64,000 nucleotides of DNA from contig NZ_JABFDM010000006.1 in assembly GCF_013178945.1 (NCBI RefSeq), positions 248,001-312,000 on the forward strand, in the 5' to 3' direction. Shown here piece after piece: positions 1 to 7,400 of this stretch (within the stretch, counting starts at the first letter, position 1; the number at the start of each line of letters is the position of its first letter). The stretch comes from Bradyrhizobium aeschynomenes. Its GTDB lineage: Bacteria > Pseudomonadota > Alphaproteobacteria > Rhizobiales > Xanthobacteraceae. The notes below the pieces were generated by a model that worked only from the letters and a program-made list of their open reading frames with translations, had not been told where the DNA came from and ran no database searches. Made by a program: the position numbers and the translations under genes.

Positions 1-98
1 GCGGAGTAGCATCGTGGCCCGGCCGCGACTCTGAAGTGCGTCGTCGCTCCGCTGCGCGTAATGACGCTGAACTTGGCGACCCCGTCCATCAGAACGAA

Positions 99-128
99 AG
101 CCCGCCGCTCAGCCAAGAGCGACGGGCT
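99..128 (-). terminator. Terminator of the first small secreted protein gene
   Basis: Two 12-base arms (99-110 and 117-128), complementary with one mismatch, flank a 6-base loop. On the minus strand the stem is followed by TTTCGTTCT. It lies 25 bases past the stop codon at 153. A very similar hairpin follows the paralogous gene downstream. Confidence 0.65.
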
Positions 129-152
129 CGATTGTGGTTCTACGAACTCAAC

Positions 153-479
153 TCACCAGCGGTAATACCCACTCCGCGTGCCGTTGTTGTTGCCCCACGG
201 GCCGACGTCGCCCTGGGTCGAGCTCGGGGTCGGGTGGTTGGTGCCGTTGTAGCCGGCGCCCCATCCCGGGCCCGCATACGGGCCCGGCGCGACGGCGACG
301 TAGCCTTCCTCATAGACCGGGCCCGGCGCCCAGGCGTACGAGTCGCGATAGGCATAGGTGCTGGTGACCTGGCCGCCATAGCCGTAGCCGCCCGGGCCGT
401 ACTCTCCGGCCGAGGCACCGACGGTGCCGGCCACCAGCGTGACGGCGGTCAGCGCGGCCAATCCAAACGTGCGTGTCAT
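153..479 (-). CDS. Small secreted protein, GYNGT-HPTP family, copy 1
   Basis: A 108-residue exported protein of unknown function. Residues 1 to about 24 form a signal peptide (basic MTR start, hydrophobic core, ASA cleavage motif). The middle is rich in Gly, Tyr and Pro. The C-terminal third carries the motif GYNGTNHPTP followed by STQGDVGPWGNNNGT and ends in YYRW. The start at 479 was chosen over an upstream in-frame start because AAGGGAG sits just before it and the signal peptide begins there. The next gene upstream (716-1021) is a paralogue with an almost identical C-terminus and the same kind of terminator, so this is a tandem duplication. I recognise no named domain; a periplasmic or secreted role is inferred only from the signal peptide. 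Confidence 0.75.
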   Translation of the reverse strand: MTRTFGLAALTAVTLVAGTVGASAGEYGPGGYGYGGQVTSTYAYRDSYAWAPGPVYEEGYVAVAPGPYAGPGWGAGYNGTNHPTPSSTQGDVGPWGNNNGTRSGYYRW

Positions 480-645
480 GAGCTTGCTCCCTTGTTCCCA
501 ATTCATCGGGGAACAAACACCATCGATGCGGCAGCGGTTCCGACGGTGCTCACAAGATTTGTGCGACACAACGCGGCGCTCACGTTCCCGCGATGACATG
601 ATCCAAGCCGCAATCGGCGTCAGCGGCCGTATGGCCTCAAACGAC

Positions 646-676
646 GAACCCGCCGCTCGTGTCGAGCGACGGGTTT
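646..676 (-). terminator. Terminator of the second small secreted protein gene
   Basis: AACCCGCCGCTC and GAGCGACGGGTT form an imperfect stem around a short loop, about 40 bases after the stop codon of the gene at 716-1021. It closely resembles the hairpin at 99-128, which suggests that gene and terminator were duplicated together. Confidence 0.6.
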
Positions 677-715
677 GCTGAACTCACACCAACTCAAACT
701 ATCGTGTGACGGCAT

Positions 716-1021
716 TCACCACTGCCGATAGACGCCTGTCAGCGTGCCGTTGTTGTTGCCGGACGGGCCGACATCGCCCTGGGTCGAGCCGGGGGTCGGA
801 TGATGGGTGCCGTTGTAGCCGCGGCTCCAGGTCACCGGCCCCGCCGCCGGACCCGGTGCGTAGGCCTGCGCGCCATAGACCGGCTCAGAGTCGTAGCCCT
901 GTGCCGGCGGCACCCAGGCCATCGTGTCGCCGTAGCGGGCATAGCCCTGCGCCGACGCGGCGGCGGTGCCAATCACCAGGGTTGCTGCGGCCAGTGCAGC
1001 CATCTTGATCGTGCGTTGCAT
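716..1021 (-). CDS. Small secreted protein, GYNGT-HPTP family, copy 2
   Basis: A 101-residue protein with a signal peptide (MQRTIKMAALAAA... to ASA-Q at about residue 25), a Tyr/Pro/Gly-rich centre, and a C-terminus with GYNGTHHPTPGSTQGDVGP and GNNNGT, ending in YRQW. The start at 1021 has AAGGAG upstream and opens directly into the signal peptide. It is a paralogue of the gene at 153-479: the last 33 or so residues are nearly identical while the middle differs, so the C-terminal motif is the constrained part. Function unknown; export is the only supported inference. Confidence 0.75.
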   Translation of the reverse strand: MQRTIKMAALAAATLVIGTAAASAQGYARYGDTMAWVPPAQGYDSEPVYGAQAYAPGPAAGPVTWSRGYNGTHHPTPGSTQGDVGPSGNNNGTLTGVYRQW

Positions 1022-1200
1022 GGAAGTCTCCTTGCTTCTGTCGGGAGTCAACCACCGCAATGCAGCACCGTTCCTGCAACGCACGCTCACATCGATCGTG
1101 ATGCAATCGTGATCCTGCCGGAGAGGGCAGCGCCTTGCAGACTTGCGAGGCGCAGTCCAGCAATCATCGGAACCAGAGATCGCCCGGGCTGCCGGACCGC

Positions 1201-2193
1201 TCACGCCGCGGCAGCAGCCGCGCGCGGACGCGCCACGCCTGTCTTGGTAATTCCCGGCAGCACCGGCGCCGTGGTGCCGGTCGCGTGCGGAAAGTACTGC
1301 AGCTGCATCGAATGCATATACCCCGCCTCCGCAGTCCAGGAATCGTTCGGCTCCGCGACGGGCGCGATCGTGAACGCATCCGGATTGCTCGGCGTGATCT
1401 GCGTATAGGTCGGGATGGTGCTGCTGAGCGCCTTCAGCGGCAAATAGATCGAGAAATAGTTGGTGTCCTTCAGCACCGGGCCTGGCGCCGCATAGGTGCC
1501 GAGAATGCTCTTCAGATTAGCCCAGCCCATCGGCACGATGTCGTTGCCGTTGACGGCGGCGTAGTACGTGTAGGACTTGGCGAACGTGGTCGCGAAGCCG
1601 GCGTTCCACATCGTCGGTGCGGCGAAGCTGTGCGGCCACAGCGTGAAGGTCATCGACGAATTCAGCTTCGGCAGCTGATCCTGCAGCCACGCCGTTGCGA
1701 CGACGGCAAGCGCGCCGCCCAGGCTGTGCCCGGTCACCATCAATTGCAGATTTTGTTTGGCGGCAAGTCCGCGCAGATAGTCCAGCAGCGACAGGTCCGT
1801 CGTGGGGTCGGTCATCGCGATCGCCAGCGCCAGCGCATCGTTGATGCCGGCGCTGACCTGCTGCGGCGCTCCGGTCTGCTGCGGATACAGCCAGGGCACC
1901 AGAAAGAACGCATCGGCATCGGCCAGCACGTTCTCGAACGCGCCTGCGACCGAGCCATCGACATCGGTGCCGCGGAACGCCAGCGCGTAGCTGCCGTCAT
2001 TGCCCTGCGCCACGTAAGCGAGCACGCCGTTGTTGACCGCCGGCCCCCAGCACAGCGACCACGGACCGTTCGCCGCCCCCGACGGCACAGCACTGAGCAG
2101 CTTGGTGAAATCGCCCGGCTGGACGGTGTCCAGCGCATCGTCGATATAGGCGAAGTAGGACAGATAGGCGGCAGCAACCTTGTTGAGGGCCAT
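1201..2193 (-). CDS. Lipase family protein (class 3, alpha/beta hydrolase)
   Basis: A 330-residue alpha/beta hydrolase of the fungal-type class 3 lipase family. The nucleophile elbow GHSLGG is at about residues 155-160 (Ser157). Upstream is the AFRGTD motif (about 72-78) that this family uses near the oxyanion hole. Likely acid and base are the Asp of GNDIVP and the His of YMHSMQLQY. The start at 2193 was preferred over one seven codons earlier because the product then begins MALNK with an AGAGAG-type ribosome site. I see no clear signal peptide, so localisation is open. It probably hydrolyses an acyl ester; the substrate cannot be read from the sequence. It stands alone, 180 bases from the small secreted protein gene. 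Confidence 0.8.
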   Translation of the reverse strand: MALNKVAAAYLSYFAYIDDALDTVQPGDFTKLLSAVPSGAANGPWSLCWGPAVNNGVLAYVAQGNDGSYALAFRGTDVDGSVAGAFENVLADADAFFLVPWLYPQQTGAPQQVSAGINDALALAIAMTDPTTDLSLLDYLRGLAAKQNLQLMVTGHSLGGALAVVATAWLQDQLPKLNSSMTFTLWPHSFAAPTMWNAGFATTFAKSYTYYAAVNGNDIVPMGWANLKSILGTYAAPGPVLKDTNYFSIYLPLKALSSTIPTYTQITPSNPDAFTIAPVAEPNDSWTAEAGYMHSMQLQYFPHATGTTAPVLPGITKTGVARPRAAAAAA

Positions 2194-2452
2194 GTGAAAT
2201 CTCTCTGCTCGCAAATGAGAAAATGAATCAAATTGTGCAGGCCGAGCGAACGCGGGCCCTGCATGCCATCAGCATAGCCGCGGCGCATCCGGCGTGCACA
2301 TCACAACCTGTTCAATCTCAAGTTATCTTCGTCGACCGCCCGGCGCGGACCGGACGCCGGCCTCATCACGTTGCGCCGTGCTCGTGCCGTTGCTATGGCG
2401 CATGCTGTCGTAACAACACGCCCCCGTCGTCCCGCCCACCGTTTCAGGTCCG

Positions 2453-3097
2453 ATGCCCTATTCTCTCGTCATCTTCGATCTCGACGGTACCTTGGCCGAC
2501 AGCCTTCCCTGGTTTCGGCGCAACGTGAACACGGTGGCGGCGCGCTATCGCTTCCGCCCCGTCGTCGACGAGGACGTCGAGCTGCTGCGCCATTCCTCGA
2601 CCGCCGAGGTGCTGAACCATCTCGGCGTCTCGCGCTGGAAGCTGCCGCTGATCGCGCGGCACATCCGCCGCCTCAAGACCGAGCAGGCCGCCAGCATTCC
2701 ACTGTTCGCCGGGGTCGAGGCCATGCTGGCGACACTGGCAGCGGCGGACATCCGCCTGGCGCTGGTGTCGTCGGACACCGAGGCCAATGCGCGCCAGAAG
2801 CTCGGAGCGTCGGCGCAGCTGTTCACCGCTTTCGACTGCTCGGCGTCGCTGTACGGCAAGGCGAAGAAGTTCAAGCGCGTCGTCAAGCGCATCGGCGCCA
2901 ACCCGGCCGAGGTGATTGCGATCGGCGACGAGACCCGCGACATCGAAGCGGCGCGCACCGCCGGCATCGCGTTCGGCGCCGTGACGTGGGGCTATGCCGC
3001 GGAGAAGGCGCTGCGCGACCGGCAGCCGGAGCTGGTGTTCACGCGGATGGAGGAGATCGTGGAGCGGCTGGTGGTGACCCAGGCCGCCGCCTCGTAG
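2453..3097 (+). CDS. HAD-family hydrolase, phosphoglycolate phosphatase-like
   Basis: A 214-residue HAD-superfamily phosphatase. Motif I is FDLDGTLAD (residues 8-16, nucleophile and acid Asp), motif II the Ser pair in LVSSDTEAN, the motif III Lys lies in YGKAKKFKRV, and motif IV is IGDETRDIEAA. The alpha-helical cap between motifs I and II is consistent with subfamily I (Gph/PGP-like). The substrate is probably a small phosphomonoester, but specificity is not visible. The TAG stop lies inside a dispersed palindromic repeat (3094-3178), so the last codons were probably set by that element. No operon partner. Confidence 0.8.
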   Translation: MPYSLVIFDLDGTLADSLPWFRRNVNTVAARYRFRPVVDEDVELLRHSSTAEVLNHLGVSRWKLPLIARHIRRLKTEQAASIPLFAGVEAMLATLAAADIRLALVSSDTEANARQKLGASAQLFTAFDCSASLYGKAKKFKRVVKRIGANPAEVIAIGDETRDIEAARTAGIAFGAVTWGYAAEKALRDRQPELVFTRMEEIVERLVVTQAAAS

Positions 3098-3178
3098 CCG
3101 GGATGGGCGCAGCGATATCCGGGTTCATCGCTGATGTCGGAGCAGCACCCGGATGTCGTTCACGCTCATCCGGGCTAC
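3094..3178. repeat. Dispersed palindromic repeat (CCCGGATG type)
   Basis: The left arm (3094-3124) and right arm (3147-3178) are imperfect inverted copies built round ATCCGGG/CCCGGAT and a terminal GTAGCC/GGGCTAC. It resembles the common intergenic palindromes of Bradyrhizobium. It covers the stop codon of the HAD gene and the gap before the convergent beta-propeller gene, and could act as a transcription end. Confidence 0.6.
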
Positions 3179-3187
3179 GCCAACGCC

Positions 3188-4210
3188 TCACCGCCGCAGG
3201 AACGCGCCGAACGCGCGTGGGCCGTTGCCGACCTTGATCTCGCTTGTCACCTTCAACGCGGCCACGTCGATGACGCTCAGGATGTTGCTCTCCCAATTGG
3301 CGACGATGATCCGCTGGCCGTCCGCGGTCGCCTCGATGCCTTCGGGATAGTCGCCGACATTGATGCGCTTGAGCGGCTGCAGGCTCGCGATGTCGAACAC
3401 GCTCACCGTTCCGTCATACTGGTCGGTCACGAAGCCCCGGCCCTGCGCCAGCGCGACGGCATAGGGCCGCAGGCCGGTCTTGATGCGACCGATTTCACGG
3501 CCATCGGCGAGATCGATCACCGAGACGTCGTTCGAGCCGACATTGGCGGTGTAGGCGCGCCGGCCCTCGGCATCGATGGTGATGCCGAACGGCCGCGTGC
3601 CCACCTTGATGGTCTTGAGCCGCTGCCGGGTCGCGGTGTCGATCACCGACACCATGTCATCGTCACGATCGGCCGACAGCAGCAGCTTGCCGTCTTGTGT
3701 CACCGCGAGCCCCGAGGGCGAGGCGCCGACAGCGATGCTGCCGGTCACCGCGCGGGCTTTCGCATCGATCACGCGGATCGCGGCATTGTACCAGTCGGCA
3801 ACATAGACCGTCGCGCCATCCGGCGTCACGGCGATGCCGAGCGGCCCACCGCCGACGTCGATACGTCCGACCACCTTGCGCGCGACGGCGTCGAGGACGC
3901 TGACGGATTTATCGTCGGGGCTCGCCACGTAGGCGAAGCGCCCGTCCGCGGCGACGGCCACGCCCGCCGGCTTGCCGCCGATCGGAATGGTGGCGACGGG
4001 CTTCGAGGTGGCGAGGTCGACGATCGTTAGATCATCGCTGAGCTGATTGGTGACGAAGGCTTCCTCGGCGTGGGCGGTGATGGCGATGCAGGCGAGGAAA
4101 GAACCGACTAAAAGAACTCGATACCAGACCGCGCGAATTTGAAAGCTGCCGAAGTGACCCTGGTCCTTATCTCTGCGCGGCTGCGTGGGCGCGACGAATT
4201 GCGCGCGCAC
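3188..4210 (-). CDS. YVTN-type beta-propeller repeat protein, exported
   Basis: A seven-bladed beta-propeller of the YVTN / cytochrome-D1-like fold. About seven repeats of roughly 42 residues each carry V-x-V-[IL]-D and a G-x-x-P-x-G-[IV]-A-[IV]-[TS] core (for example AYVASPDDKSVSVLDAVARK). A signal peptide (WYRVLLVGSFLACIAITAHA) precedes the first blade, so the protein is periplasmic. The start is uncertain: an ATG at 4345 would run the frame through a palindromic repeat (4294-4321), so I favour a GTG at 4210 or 4219, although no strong ribosome site is visible. It is followed upstream by a secreted SRPBCC gene on the same strand. Both families occur around PQQ-dependent alcohol oxidation genes elsewhere; none is present here, so that link is only a suggestion. 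Confidence 0.75.
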   Translation of the reverse strand: MRAQFVAPTQPRRDKDQGHFGSFQIRAVWYRVLLVGSFLACIAITAHAEEAFVTNQLSDDLTIVDLATSKPVATIPIGGKPAGVAVAADGRFAYVASPDDKSVSVLDAVARKVVGRIDVGGGPLGIAVTPDGATVYVADWYNAAIRVIDAKARAVTGSIAVGASPSGLAVTQDGKLLLSADRDDDMVSVIDTATRQRLKTIKVGTRPFGITIDAEGRRAYTANVGSNDVSVIDLADGREIGRIKTGLRPYAVALAQGRGFVTDQYDGTVSVFDIASLQPLKRINVGDYPEGIEATADGQRIIVANWESNILSVIDVAALKVTSEIKVGNGPRAFGAFLRR

Positions 4211-4293
4211 TGATTGCACCGTCAGATCCGATCCGGATGAAAGGATGCGGGTCTCCCCACGTACACTCCCCGTGCGGCTGCCCCTCACCCCAA

Positions 4294-4321
4294 CCCTCTC
4301 CCCGTAAGAACGGGGAGAGGG
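4294..4321. repeat. Palindromic repeat, CCCTCTCCCCG type
   Basis: Perfect 11-base arms CCCTCTCCCCG and CGGGGAGAGGG around TAAGAA. Related palindromes occur at 48105-48134 and 48236-48265. It lies between the SRPBCC gene and the beta-propeller gene and could attenuate or end the SRPBCC transcript. Confidence 0.65.
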
Positions 4322-4368
4322 AGCGCAGCGCGCGCTGAGCCACATGAGCGATCCCTCAACCGCAATCC

Positions 4369-4935
4369 TTAGCTCCCGCTCTCCACCTTCTTCTTCAAGC
4401 CTTCCAGTCCGCCCTTATAGAGCCCGGTCACCGCGTTGACCGCGGCCTCGTCGCTCAGCTCCGGCGGCGGGTCGTTGTTCGGGAAGCCGCGGTAGAAGGC
4501 GCCGGTCCATTCGACCACGCTGCCCTTGCCGTCTGCGCTCGGCGTCACCGCGATCGTCGACGAGTAGTTCGTCACCGGCAGCACCTTCACGTCAACCGCG
4601 GTGATGCGGTACGAATAGCTCATCTTCTCGGCGTCGTATTTGTAGAGCTCCTCATCGACGGTGGCGCCGCCCTTCAGGGTCAGCTTGCGCGTGGCGCCGA
4701 TCTCGTTGCCCTTGTCGCCTGCGGTCTTCTCGACCGGACCGAGCCAGCTCATGTCCTGAAAGTTGCCGATCACGGCCCACACCTTGGCGGGTGCGGCATT
4801 GATCTCGACATGCTCCTGCACCTTGCGCCGGGTCGGACCATGCGCTTCCGCCGTGGTCAGAGCCGTGATTGTCAGGGCCGTTGCGATCGCGAGCGCCGCC
4901 GTCACGGCCGGCGCCTTGCCGAACACCATCCTCAT
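4369..4935 (-). CDS. Secreted SRPBCC-family protein (MxaD/polyketide cyclase-like)
   Basis: A 188-residue protein with a signal peptide ending near residue 31 (TTAEAHG) and a START/Bet v1-like SRPBCC domain over about 38-175. The typical N-terminal phrase is VEINAAPAKVWAVIGNFQDMSWLGPV, followed by the beta-sheet ligand cavity region and a C-terminal helix (LYKGGLEGLKKKVES). The family binds hydrophobic ligands; periplasmic members include MxaD of methanol oxidation clusters. Here its downstream neighbour is a periplasmic beta-propeller protein, with about 160 bases and a palindromic repeat in between. The ligand is unknown. Confidence 0.78.
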   Translation of the reverse strand: MRMVFGKAPAVTAALAIATALTITALTTAEAHGPTRRKVQEHVEINAAPAKVWAVIGNFQDMSWLGPVEKTAGDKGNEIGATRKLTLKGGATVDEELYKYDAEKMSYSYRITAVDVKVLPVTNYSSTIAVTPSADGKGSVVEWTGAFYRGFPNNDPPPELSDEAAVNAVTGLYKGGLEGLKKKVESGS

Positions 4936-5049
4936 GTCGTTTCCTCAACCAGTCTCATTGGCCCGCGCATCCGGCGCGGGCAGCACCATATTTGCACCGC
5001 ACCGGATTGTTGCAACAAAAAAGACCGTGTCGTGGCGGTCGTGGCCGCC

Positions 5050-5736
5050 TCAATTCGCGCCGCAGCAGCGCTTGTATTTCTGGCCGGAACCGCAGGGACA
5101 CGGATCGTTGCGGCCGATCTTGCCGAATGACGCGAACGGATTGGGCTGCTCGGTGAAGGCGGGTGCGCCGGGCACGGTCGCGCCGCTGCGACGATGACGG
5201 TTCAAGGTCAGCACGGCGTCGCGGATGTCAGCCGGCGCCGCGCGGTCGAGCTGGGGATTGGCGACGCGATCGCCGTTTTCGTCCAGCGCCAGCTCGATCG
5301 CCACCGTCAGCATCAGCGCCGCCTCGCCGACGTCACCGTCGACCTGCCGATAGGCGGCGAACCGCGCGCCACGCAGGTCCACCGCCGCAGCAAAGCCGTC
5401 GATCCACAGCTCCCAGATCACGTCGCCGTTCACGGGATCGACCGGAAAGCGCGGCTGATACAGCTCCGGCTCGCGCGTCAGCGTCCGTGCGATCTCGTCG
5501 TAGTATGCCATCACCAGATCGAGCACCGCGTTGGCATGGTCGATGCTCGCGAACACCGAGCGCTTCCCCTTGCCGAACCCGAACGCCGCCGCGAACCATT
5601 CGCCGGGTGGGACCTGCTCGGGCAGAACCAGCAGACCGGCGATGAAGCCGTCGAGCTCCTCCAGCACCATGGCCCGGTCATCGAGCGCGAGCAGCGCCTG
5701 CTCGAGCTCGGCGTGAGAATTGGCGCGCTCCGGCAT
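5050..5736 (-). CDS. UPF0149 family (YecA-like) protein with SEC-C zinc motif
   Basis: A 228-residue cytoplasmic protein. The N-terminal 170 residues match the UPF0149/YecA helical domain (LEELDGFIAGLLVLPEQVPPGEW; later DFAAYYDE-type helices). The C-terminus has the SEC-C motif NDPCPCGSGQKYKRCCG with four zinc-binding cysteines, as at the end of SecA. The start at 5736 was chosen because the family domain begins a few residues later; longer in-frame extensions run into repeat DNA. The family is widespread; a link to SecA or ribosomes is suggested by the motif only. It stands alone. Confidence 0.8.
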   Translation of the reverse strand: MPERANSHAELEQALLALDDRAMVLEELDGFIAGLLVLPEQVPPGEWFAAAFGFGKGKRSVFASIDHANAVLDLVMAYYDEIARTLTREPELYQPRFPVDPVNGDVIWELWIDGFAAAVDLRGARFAAYRQVDGDVGEAALMLTVAIELALDENGDRVANPQLDRAAPADIRDAVLTLNRHRRSGATVPGAPAFTEQPNPFASFGKIGRNDPCPCGSGQKYKRCCGAN

Positions 5737-5937
5737 CTGCAACCCTGCTCTTCCCTGCCCGCGTCGCGACCTGATTTGCCCGACGCCCACGCCGCGACAT
5801 CGCCGTTTGACACCAAAACAGGCCCGCGCGCAAAATCTAAATTTCGACAAGGGATCAGCGGCATCACCCCTGTCCAGTCGTGCCGCGAAAAATATTCCGC
5901 TTTCGTCTTTGCAGAATTTCGGTTTTCCTGTCGCCGT

Positions 5938-6338
5938 CCTGCTCTCACGAGAGGGGCGCTTCGCGGTCGTCACGGGCGTGGAGGGCGGGATGCGATGGAC
6001 GTCACGGACCCGGTGCTTTTGCGCAGACGACGGGTTTTGGGGCGGACGGCGAAATCGTGTGGTCCTGACCTCCCGACGCTGAGGTCAAGTGGGTGTCGAT
6101 GTCTTCAGGGCGTCACGCCGATGACGGTGGCCAGAAAGCCCGGTGCACCGAGGAGAGCGCGTATAAGTCGTAAACCGTCGCGCAGGGAAGGCCGGTTGCT
6201 CGGCCAATCCTGTGGTTCCTACCGCCTGCATTTTTTTCGCAGGCGGGCCATGGGTGCGGCCTGCACCCGGCCTTCCCTGCGCCCTCTCACTTCCGGAGGG
6301 CGACATGAATGGCAAAGCTCGGATGCAGAGGCATCGCG
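5938..6338 (+). repeat. Dispersed structured non-coding repeat, copy 1
   Basis: About 400 bases with no plausible gene. The same element occurs in inverted orientation at about 43632-44020. Shared blocks include GGCGGGATGCGATGG, CTCCCGACGCTGAGG, and a long hairpin: outer arms 6180-6195 and 6267-6282, inner arms CCGCCTGC (6222-6229) and GCAGGCGG (6239-6246) around a T-rich loop. It resembles repeats I know as common between Bradyrhizobium genes. The sequence from about 5790 to 5938 may be the outer end of the same repeat. Confidence 0.75.
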
Positions 6339-6391
6339 AGACCGGTGCTTCATGCCAACTTATTGCGCGACACCACAGCCCCACACTCCCC

Positions 6392-6495
6392 TGTCATCGC
6401 CCGGCTTGACCGGGCGATCGAGTATTCCAGAGGCGGTCGTTGTTGACCGATGGGCCGCGCCGAAATGGATCGCCCGGTCAAGCCGGGCGATGACA
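6392..6495. repeat. Inverted repeat, 28-base perfect arms (TGTCATCGCCCGG type)
   Basis: Arms at 6392-6419 and 6468-6495 are exact reverse complements, and each arm is itself a near-palindrome (CGCCCGG-CTTGA-CCGGGCG). This has the layout of a REP-type element pair. It sits past the 3' end of the minus-strand ATPase gene. Confidence 0.7.
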
Positions 6496-6554
6496 GCTGT
6501 GATTGTCGTCCCGAGCGGCGCAAAGCCACGCAGACGACCAGAGCGCTCGTGCCC

Positions 6555-7325
6555 TCACTCCGCGAGCACGCCCTGCACGAACCCATCAGGATCGGTGCAG
6601 AACTCGCGCAGCGCCTTGAAATGATCCGTGTCCTGCACCCGCACGGGCTCAAGACCATTCTTGCTCAGGCGCAACAGCGTCGCGCCAGGATAGGCCATCA
6701 GCACCGGCGAATGTGTCGCCATCAGCACCTGACAGTGCCCGGCCTCGTCCATCCGCCGCATCAGCTTCAGAAACTCGATCTGCCGCGCCGGCGACAGCGC
6801 CGATTCCGGCTCGTCGAAGATGTAAAGGCCCTGGCGCTGGCAGCGCTCCTCGAAGAAGCGCAGGAAGCCTTCGCCGTGCGAATGCGACAGGAAGTCGGGC
6901 GGCGGCCCGCCGAGCGGATCGTCAAGCGCAGCCTCGTCGAGATACCGCGCCACCGAGAAGAAGCTTTCGGCACGGAAGAACCAGCCTTGCGTGATCCTGG
7001 GCAGCCAGGCGGCGCGGAAGGCCTTGCCGAGCGCGCCACCCATGCGCTCCACCGCGCGGGCGTGATTCACCGGCATGTATCCCTTGCCGCCGCCGGCCTC
7101 GTCATAGCCTGCGAGCGCCGCGATGCCTTCGAGCAACGTCGACTTCCCGGTGCCGTTCTCGCCGACAATGATGGTGATCGCGCTGGTGAAGCTCAGCTCG
7201 AAGTCGTCGCGGAGAAACGGCAGGCAGAACGGATAGGCGGTCCGGTCATCGACCTTTGCCGGATCGAGCCACAGCCGCTTCAGATAGGGTGCGCGCAGCC
7301 GGATCTCACGCTGCTTCCTCGCCAT
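6555..7325 (-). CDS. AAA-family ATPase (RecF/SMC-like P-loop protein)
   Basis: A 256-residue P-loop ATPase. The Walker A motif GENGTGKST is at about residues 55-63, preceded by FTSAITIIVG. The Walker B-like stretch GLYIFDEPESALSP is at about 173-186, and a switch His lies in ATHSPVLMAYPGA. The layout is that of small single-domain ABC/SMC-type ATPases (AAA_21/AAA_15 families), without membrane or coiled-coil parts. No nuclease, toxin or reverse-transcriptase partner is adjacent, so I do not call it a defence gene. The partner and role are unknown. Confidence 0.75.
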   Translation of the reverse strand: MARKQREIRLRAPYLKRLWLDPAKVDDRTAYPFCLPFLRDDFELSFTSAITIIVGENGTGKSTLLEGIAALAGYDEAGGGKGYMPVNHARAVERMGGALGKAFRAAWLPRITQGWFFRAESFFSVARYLDEAALDDPLGGPPPDFLSHSHGEGFLRFFEERCQRQGLYIFDEPESALSPARQIEFLKLMRRMDEAGHCQVLMATHSPVLMAYPGATLLRLSKNGLEPVRVQDTDHFKALREFCTDPDGFVQGVLAE

Positions 7326-7400
7326 GCCGTCTACACAACCTCAGTGACCTCACGGGCAATCTCGCACATCAAGGCGCCGCCCGCCACCACGGCCATCGAT

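Noticed and set aside
5194..6624. A 476-codon plus-strand frame over the UPF0149 gene and repeats
   Set aside because: It is antisense to a gene with a clear SEC-C motif and continues through non-coding repeats.
6555..7325. The AAA ATPase as part of an antiphage system (for example Gabija, Septu or retron type)
   Set aside because: The motifs allow it, but no nuclease, HNH, reverse transcriptase or toxin gene is adjacent, and flanks are repeats and metabolic genes.
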